Positions 59,662 to 64,000 of a DNA stretch of 64,000 bases are shown piece by piece. Source of the stretch: Sphingobacteriales bacterium 46-32 (GTDB taxonomy: Bacteria; Bacteroidota; Bacteroidia; Chitinophagales; Chitinophagaceae); assembly GCA_001898485.1 (NCBI GenBank), contig MKTY01000019.1:62001-126000 (forward strand). The letters are read 5' to 3'. Position 1 is the stretch's first letter; each line of letters starts with the position of its first letter. A program made the position numbers and the translations under genes. The notes beneath the pieces were generated by a model. The model was given only the letters and a program-made list of their open reading frames with translations. It was not told where the DNA came from and did not search any database.

Positions 59662-61203
59662 TTATACTGGTTTTTGTGTGGCTGCACTGATTGTGGAGAA
59701 GGGGAATTCCTGCAGGTTGTTGGGGTTTTCAAAATCTTCGGCTGCCTGATGAAAGTTTTCCCAACGGGCAGTTTTGTATTCCTCCCAGTTAAAACCACGT
59801 AGAAAAGCAATAGCCGCTTCAGCCCCTTTGCGAAACAGGGCCAGTTTTTCCCCGTCTTTCATAAAAAAATTAAGCCAGCTGTGGGCACGCACATCAATGG
59901 AGCAGACCGCCTTATTAAAAGCGCGGTTTTTGGCAATAAAGTCGCGGTCGAAATTAAAACGGATGGTGGAGAACAGGGAGAAGATGTATTTGTAGAGATT
60001 GTTATTGCTGCGGCTGGCCGAGTCGAGTACACCGTCTTGCAGGCGGATTCCAAAAGTAGGCATACGCGGTACCGGGTAACGCGGATTATAAAAGATACTG
60101 ATGGGGAAATTGGACAATACGCCACCGTCAATAAACTGGCTGTTGTCTGGTATACGCGACAGCGCATTTTGCCAGTTGAGATGACGGCTCCAGATATCGA
60201 AGCTGCTTTTGCTTCGCAGACCTGTCTGTGCATACGATTCAAAGAAAACCGGTATCGACATGCTGGCTCGTACAAAATCGCCCGGATGCACATCCTCCTG
60301 GTTTTTCCAGTACAGATCCCACATCCGGGGAAACTCTACTTTTACACCTGCCAGTATATCGCAGGTAATGATCGTAAGCATAGGCATGTGCGGCGGCAGA
60401 TTATTTTCCCGCCGCGGGTCGGGTTTTACCTGCAGGGCAGGTACACGCATAAAATGCTGCGAAAAACTGGCCAGGTCGGTGATATTTCCACAAGCCGGAT
60501 CATTGTTGACGGCACATTGATTGATGACAGATTTGATCCAGTCGTGAAAAGCCTGTCCGCAATTGAGGCCATACCCGTTGCGGGCAAATTGTTTAAACCG
60601 GTTAATGGCAAATAACAATAAAGTAGCAAGCACAAGCAGTAAAACACCGGCGCCTAATCCCAGCCAGCGGGCAATACCAGGCCTGAAAAAATTAATAACA
60701 AAACAAGCCAGGCTGGTAACCAGCAGGCCTCCCATTAGTATTACCAGCAAACGAAACAGGCGGCGCATGGCTCCATTGCCCAGTATCAGTTGTTGTACTG
60801 TTTTTTTAATCCAGCGGGTAAAACGACTGTTGCCGGGTTTGCCATCTACAAAGCTGAACATATCGAGCTGAGAGAGATGATGGATGATGACCGGAGATTT
60901 CTCTTCTTCTCTTTTGCCGCAGCAGGCCAGCAGCATGGCATTGATAGAGCCGGCACTGGTACCCGCCATACTGAAAAAACGGATTCCCATTTTTTCGAGC
61001 ACATAGGTGTAACCCACAAGCGCAATCCCCAGTACTCCACCGCCTTCCTGCACCAGATCCACATACTGGTTCCCGTTGTCGTCGGTGACATCAGACACCT
61101 GCAATACCCGGTTTTCTTTTTTTAGTTCGTCTTTAAAATCCTGAATCAGCTGATCAACGCCGCTGGCGGTTATGAAGGCATTGGGTTGGGAAAAGGTGGC
61201 CAT
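59662..61203 (-). CDS. Patatin-like phospholipase with transmembrane helices inside the catalytic domain
   Basis: 513 residues from the ATG at 61203 (MATFSQPNAFITASG); a longer in-frame start at 61353 adds a low-complexity piece and would overlap the divergent gene. The patatin parts are the oxyanion loop EGGGVLGIALVG, the nucleophile in GTSAGSINAM and the catalytic Asp in FIDGGVLSNFPI. Between nucleophile and Asp are two strong hydrophobic helices (RLLVILMGGLLVTSLACFVI and LGLGAGVLLLVLATLLLFAI), so the enzyme is likely membrane-anchored through an insertion in its own fold. A near-consensus -7 box TACCTTTC lies at 61226-61219. Confidence 0.85.
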   Translation of the reverse strand: MATFSQPNAFITASGVDQLIQDFKDELKKENRVLQVSDVTDDNGNQYVDLVQEGGGVLGIALVGYTYVLEKMGIRFFSMAGTSAGSINAMLLACCGKREEEKSPVIIHHLSQLDMFSFVDGKPGNSRFTRWIKKTVQQLILGNGAMRRLFRLLVILMGGLLVTSLACFVINFFRPGIARWLGLGAGVLLLVLATLLLFAINRFKQFARNGYGLNCGQAFHDWIKSVINQCAVNNDPACGNITDLASFSQHFMRVPALQVKPDPRRENNLPPHMPMLTIITCDILAGVKVEFPRMWDLYWKNQEDVHPGDFVRASMSIPVFFESYAQTGLRSKSSFDIWSRHLNWQNALSRIPDNSQFIDGGVLSNFPISIFYNPRYPVPRMPTFGIRLQDGVLDSASRSNNNLYKYIFSLFSTIRFNFDRDFIAKNRAFNKAVCSIDVRAHSWLNFFMKDGEKLALFRKGAEAAIAFLRGFNWEEYKTARWENFHQAAEDFENPNNLQEFPFSTISAATQKPV

Positions 61204-61324
61204 GGAAAAGGTTTGGGCGAAAGGTACAAAATAAGGGCACCGTGAAAAAACGGGCGTCAAAAGGTGTTTTTCTTGCCCTACGCCCATCTTGCTCAGGAGT
61301 ATCTTGTTTGGTAAATAAATTTTC

Positions 61325-61663
61325 ATGGAAAAAATAAAAATAGACTCGCGCAAATTGCAGGAAACTCTTGCAAATGAGTTGACAGGATTTACGGAACTGA
61401 CAGGTCAGGATCTGACCAAAGTGAAGGGACTGGTAGAAACAGCTGTAGAGACCTCCCGTGTAAAACCACTTGAGTCAGATGTGTGGATATACCGTATCGT
61501 AGTGCTTGTACTCGGTCTGGTAGTATTATCAGCCACGCTGGGGCTGATTTTTGTTTTTAACGATGCGACGTCTAAAATTCCTGAAACACTCACGGCGCTG
61601 GGCTCTGGTGCGCTGGGAGCTCTTGCTGGTTTACTGGCGCCCTCACCGCAACGTGAAAACTGA
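61325..61663 (+). CDS. Small hypothetical membrane protein
   Basis: 112 residues. A helical N-terminal half (IDSRKLQETLANELTGFTELTGQDLTKVKGLVETAVE in parts) is followed by one clear membrane helix (IYRIVVLVLGLVVLSATLGLIFVF) and a Gly/Ala-rich hydrophobic end (LTALGSGALGALAGLLAPSP). Divergent from the patatin gene. No family recognised. Confidence 0.6.
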   Translation: MEKIKIDSRKLQETLANELTGFTELTGQDLTKVKGLVETAVETSRVKPLESDVWIYRIVVLVLGLVVLSATLGLIFVFNDATSKIPETLTALGSGALGALAGLLAPSPQREN

Positions 61664-61736
61664 TCTTTAGCTCTAAAATTTGCAATAAGCTGATCATCCA
61701 TCCCCCAGATAGTTGGGGCATGGGATGGGTGAAAAA

Positions 61737-61775
61737 TAAACACCCGATTCTGTAATTATCAGAATCGGGTGTTTA
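61737..61775. terminator. Bidirectional terminator
   Basis: TAAACACCCGATTCTG (61737-61752) pairs perfectly over 16 bases with CAGAATCGGGTGTTTA (61760-61775), with a seven-base loop. It lies between two convergent small genes and has A/T tracts on both sides. Confidence 0.9.
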
Positions 61776-61782
61776 TTAAGAT

Positions 61783-62331
61783 TTATGCCCGCATCTCTAC
61801 TTTAAATGCCAGGCTGAAGAAGGAGTAGTAATGCCCCTGCTGATTGAGCGAGTCGGCACTCCATTCCTGTCCAAAGCCGAAAGGATGTTTATTGTCGCAG
61901 GCGGCTTCGGCCAGAGCAACAAGACCTTGCCGGGCCTGTATCCTGAATCCGTAGCAAAGGCCTTTTTCAAGCGCTATATCCGGCATAGAAAAGGATAACC
62001 AGTTATTGCGGTCATCAGCATTTACCAGGCGGCTTGTCTGGGCAAGAACCGGTCCCCAACTGCGTTGCTTTGTATCAAATGCATGAAGTGTCAGTAACAG
62101 TTCGCCTGCTACCGGTATAGCAGTAGCAAATAGCTGAATATTGTCAAGCCGTCCTTCTGCCGGACAAACGAAAGTCTGTCCGCCATAGTGATCAGCAGGA
62201 TCTGTTTGCAAATGCCCGATCCACAGGGTGGTGTTGCTGGCAGTTTGTGTTAATACGGGTTTGATGGCGGCGCCAGTACGTGGCGATGTTTGTTTCTGCT
62301 GGGGAATACCGCCGGAATTGTCATGTTTCAT
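61783..62331 (-). CDS. Hypothetical protein
   Basis: 182 residues without signal peptide or membrane helix. A polar start (MKHDNSGGIPQQKQTSPRTG) is followed by a beta-rich domain: TTLWIGHLQTDPADHYGGQTFVCP, LDNIQLFATAIPVAGELLLTLHAF, WLSFSMPDIALEKGLCYGFRIQ and GHYYSFFSLAFKVEMRA (given in pieces). The pattern suggests a jelly-roll or carbohydrate-binding-like sandwich, but no family is recognised. Convergent with the small membrane protein, separated by a terminator. Confidence 0.6.
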   Translation of the reverse strand: MKHDNSGGIPQQKQTSPRTGAAIKPVLTQTASNTTLWIGHLQTDPADHYGGQTFVCPAEGRLDNIQLFATAIPVAGELLLTLHAFDTKQRSWGPVLAQTSRLVNADDRNNWLSFSMPDIALEKGLCYGFRIQARQGLVALAEAACDNKHPFGFGQEWSADSLNQQGHYYSFFSLAFKVEMRA

Positions 62332-62831
62332 AGTCCACTTTTTTTAATAATCAAAATAGCAGGCGGATGGTAAGGTGGGTTAGTTAAATCAATAACTGAT
62401 CCAGACCCTCATTTATTGTGCAAAAACCTGTGATTTCCTGATATTAAAATTGTTAACAGGAGGGTATAAAAATATCCGGGAAACCGGTGTATTTTTGCTA
62501 AATTGTTTATCAAAAAAAAGGGTGATGCGGAGGTCCGAAAAGGTCATAATGTGGATAACCCTGCATAACCCGGTAGAAAAATGGTTAACAAAGAAAAAAT
62601 CCGGTAAAGGGAACAGTGATTGGGTACAGACCTTTATTTTCGCCGTCTGACTACAGGAACATTCCGATAACATAGAAGTAATATTTTCTTAATATAAGAC
62701 TGGAATAAGAACCCTGAAGTCGAGGACTGCCGGATACAAATCTTTACCGGAAAGAGCAGCAACGGATAGTACCGGGCTGCGCTGGCAGGCTTTGATGACA
62801 GGTTTTTTATCGCCCTAACCGAACCTCAAAA
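62332..62831. other. Gene-free region upstream of dnaB
   Basis: No convincing gene is seen in these 500 bases. A -7 promoter box TATTTTTG is at 62490-62497, and a transcript from there to dnaB would have a leader of about 330 bases. A short frame (62525-62650, 41 codons, basic) begins soon after the predicted start but shows no family. A perfect DnaA-box sequence TGTGGATAA (reverse complement TTATCCACA) is at 62550-62558. Confidence 0.5.
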
Positions 62832-64000
62832 ATGGATTTGACGAATCTAAATAGTAAAGACCGGAAGCAGAAGAGACGTGGAGCTTCGATGGACCTGAGC
62901 ACAATGGTATATGGTAAAATACCGCCACAGGCCAAGGATCTGGAAGAAGCCGTACTGGGTGCGGTGATGCTGGAGAAGACAGCTTTTGATACGGTCATAG
63001 AAATATTAAAGCCCGAGTGTTTTTATGTGGAGGCGCATCAGCGTATCTTCCGTGCCATGCAGGGACTGGCCAATAAAAGCCAGCCCATCGATATCCTCAC
63101 TGTTGCAGAAGAGTTGCGCAGCCGCGAAGAGCTGGATGTAGTAGGCGGTGCCTATTATGTCACCAAGCTCACCAATGCAGTGGTATCTGCTGCCAACATT
63201 GAAGCACACGCACGTATCATTCTGCAAAAATTCATTCAGCGTGAACTCATACGTATCAGCGGTGAGATCATCAGTGATGCTTACGAAGACTCTACAGACG
63301 TTTTTGATCTGTTGGATGATGCCGAAGGAAAACTCTTTGAGATTACCAACAATCACCTGCGTAAAAACTTCGATACCATCGATTCTGTGCTGGTAAAAAC
63401 CATTCAGCGTATCGAAGATATGCGGCATAAGAACGAAGATGTAACCGGTGTTCCCAGTGGATTTTCCCAACTCGATAAAGTGACCTATGGCTGGCAGAAT
63501 ACGGATCTTATCATCCTGGCTGCGCGGCCTGCCGTGGGTAAAACCGCTTTCGCCCTTAACCTGGCACGCAATGCTGCCATGAACCCCAGCAAGCCAACCG
63601 GTGTGGCCCTGTTCTCGCTGGAGATGAGTGCCGGTCAGCTGGTACAACGTATCCTTTCTGCCGAAAGCGAAATATGGCTCGAAAAAATTGCCCGCGGTAA
63701 ACTCGAAGAGCATGAGATGAAACAACTCTATGCCCGCGGTATTCAGCGCCTGGCACAGGCGCCCCTGTTTATCGACGATACACCTGCGCTCAACATCTTT
63801 GAGCTGCGTGCCAAGTGCCGTCGTCTTAAAAACAAGCACAATATTGGCATGGTGATCATTGACTACCTGCAGCTCATGAGCGGCAGCAATGAGAACCGCC
63901 AGACCAACCGTGAGCAGGAGATCAGTAATATTTCCCGGAACCTCAAAGGCCTGGCCAAAGAATTGAGTATCCCTATCATCGCCCTTTCTCAGTTAAGCCG
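62832..64000 (+). CDS. dnaB: Replicative DNA helicase DnaB (partial, runs off the right edge)
   Basis: 389 codons are visible from the ATG at 62832. The N-terminal helical domain reads IPPQAKDLEEAVLGAVMLE and YVEAHQRIFRAMQGLANK. The RecA-like core has VPSGFSQLDKVTYGWQ, Walker A AARPAVGKTAFALNLA, LFSLEMSAGQLVQRI and Walker B VIIDYLQLMSG, followed by ISRNLKGLAKELSIPIIALSQLS, where the window ends. Bacteroidota DnaB proteins carry such a short basic N-terminal tail. It unwinds the chromosome fork. Confidence 0.96.
   Translation, partial: MDLTNLNSKDRKQKRRGASMDLSTMVYGKIPPQAKDLEEAVLGAVMLEKTAFDTVIEILKPECFYVEAHQRIFRAMQGLANKSQPIDILTVAEELRSREELDVVGGAYYVTKLTNAVVSAANIEAHARIILQKFIQRELIRISGEIISDAYEDSTDVFDLLDDAEGKLFEITNNHLRKNFDTIDSVLVKTIQRIEDMRHKNEDVTGVPSGFSQLDKVTYGWQNTDLIILAARPAVGKTAFALNLARNAAMNPSKPTGVALFSLEMSAGQLVQRILSAESEIWLEKIARGKLEEHEMKQLYARGIQRLAQAPLFIDDTPALNIFELRAKCRRLKNKHNIGMVIIDYLQLMSGSNENRQTNREQEISNISRNLKGLAKELSIPIIALSQLS

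Noticed and set aside
62450-62650. 66-codon frame upstream of dnaB
   Set aside because: Its TTG start lies before the predicted transcription start, and its sequence shows no family; it is kept only as a possible 41-codon leader frame from ATG 62525.

Overview
The window is chromosomal DNA of a Bacteroidota bacterium, most likely from the Chitinophagaceae. Support: two very large secreted proteins end in the gliding-motility/type IX secretion C-terminal domain and one is followed by a PorP/SprF gene; several genes have the Bacteroidota -7 promoter box TAnnTTTG; Shine-Dalgarno sequences are rare; there is a SusC-like TonB receptor, a Suf Fe-S operon and a housekeeping set (purA, pheT, gatA, rny, tig, dnaB) of Bacteroidota type. 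No rRNA, CRISPR array, insertion sequence or prophage was seen. One tRNA gene (Leu, anticodon TAG) is present. Both window ends cut genes: a PQQ-type sugar dehydrogenase lipoprotein at the left and dnaB at the right.

Layout. 0-7 kb: sugar dehydrogenase (minus), an ArsR repressor plus SRPBCC pair with a clear palindromic operator, a TonB-dependent receptor, an ECF sigma/anti-sigma/membrane-protein operon (minus) and an AraC regulator. 7.2-13.1 kb: seven co-directional genes (exported YcaC-like hydrolase, exported YtcJ-like amidohydrolase, DoxX, YdcZ-like transporter, alginate-export-type porin, Dps, YceI) behind a promoter whose -33 element lies inside a 16-bp perfect palindrome. 13.3-19.4 kb: sufB-C-D-S-E, a DUF59 protein and an Rrf2 regulator. 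19.5-30.4 kb: small membrane protein, repeat-rich spacer, polyprenyl-phosphate GlcNAc-1-P transferase, recG with a strange start, a PKD-rich type IX cargo protein with its PorP/SprF partner, two small envelope genes and a LOG-family hydrolase. 30.4-40.1 kb: sodium/solute symporter, O-methyltransferase, peptidoglycan hydrolase, hpt, a von Willebrand A protein, trigger factor, tRNA-Leu and a bifunctional (p)ppGpp synthetase/hydrolase. 40.2-49.9 kb: a 1422-residue SprB-repeat cargo protein, purA, a strongly acidic protein, pabB, an OmpA lipoprotein, a beta-barrel protein and a lipoprotein. 49.9-64 kb: lytic transglycosylase, gatA, tatA, rplS, rny, then zapA, a coiled-coil gene and pheT, followed by a patatin with transmembrane helices, small hypothetical genes and dnaB.

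Most of the window is ordinary core genome. The most interesting parts are: (1) a Panacea/DUF4065 antitoxin-toxin pair on AT-rich DNA wedged between zapA and rny; (2) the 7.2 kb cluster with a palindrome over its -33 element, next to an AraC regulator; (3) recG and perhaps pabB, whose conserved N-termini have no ATG/GTG/TTG start but an ATA at the expected place; (4) families of intergenic elements built from short repeated words; and (5) a patatin with two membrane helices inside its catalytic domain.
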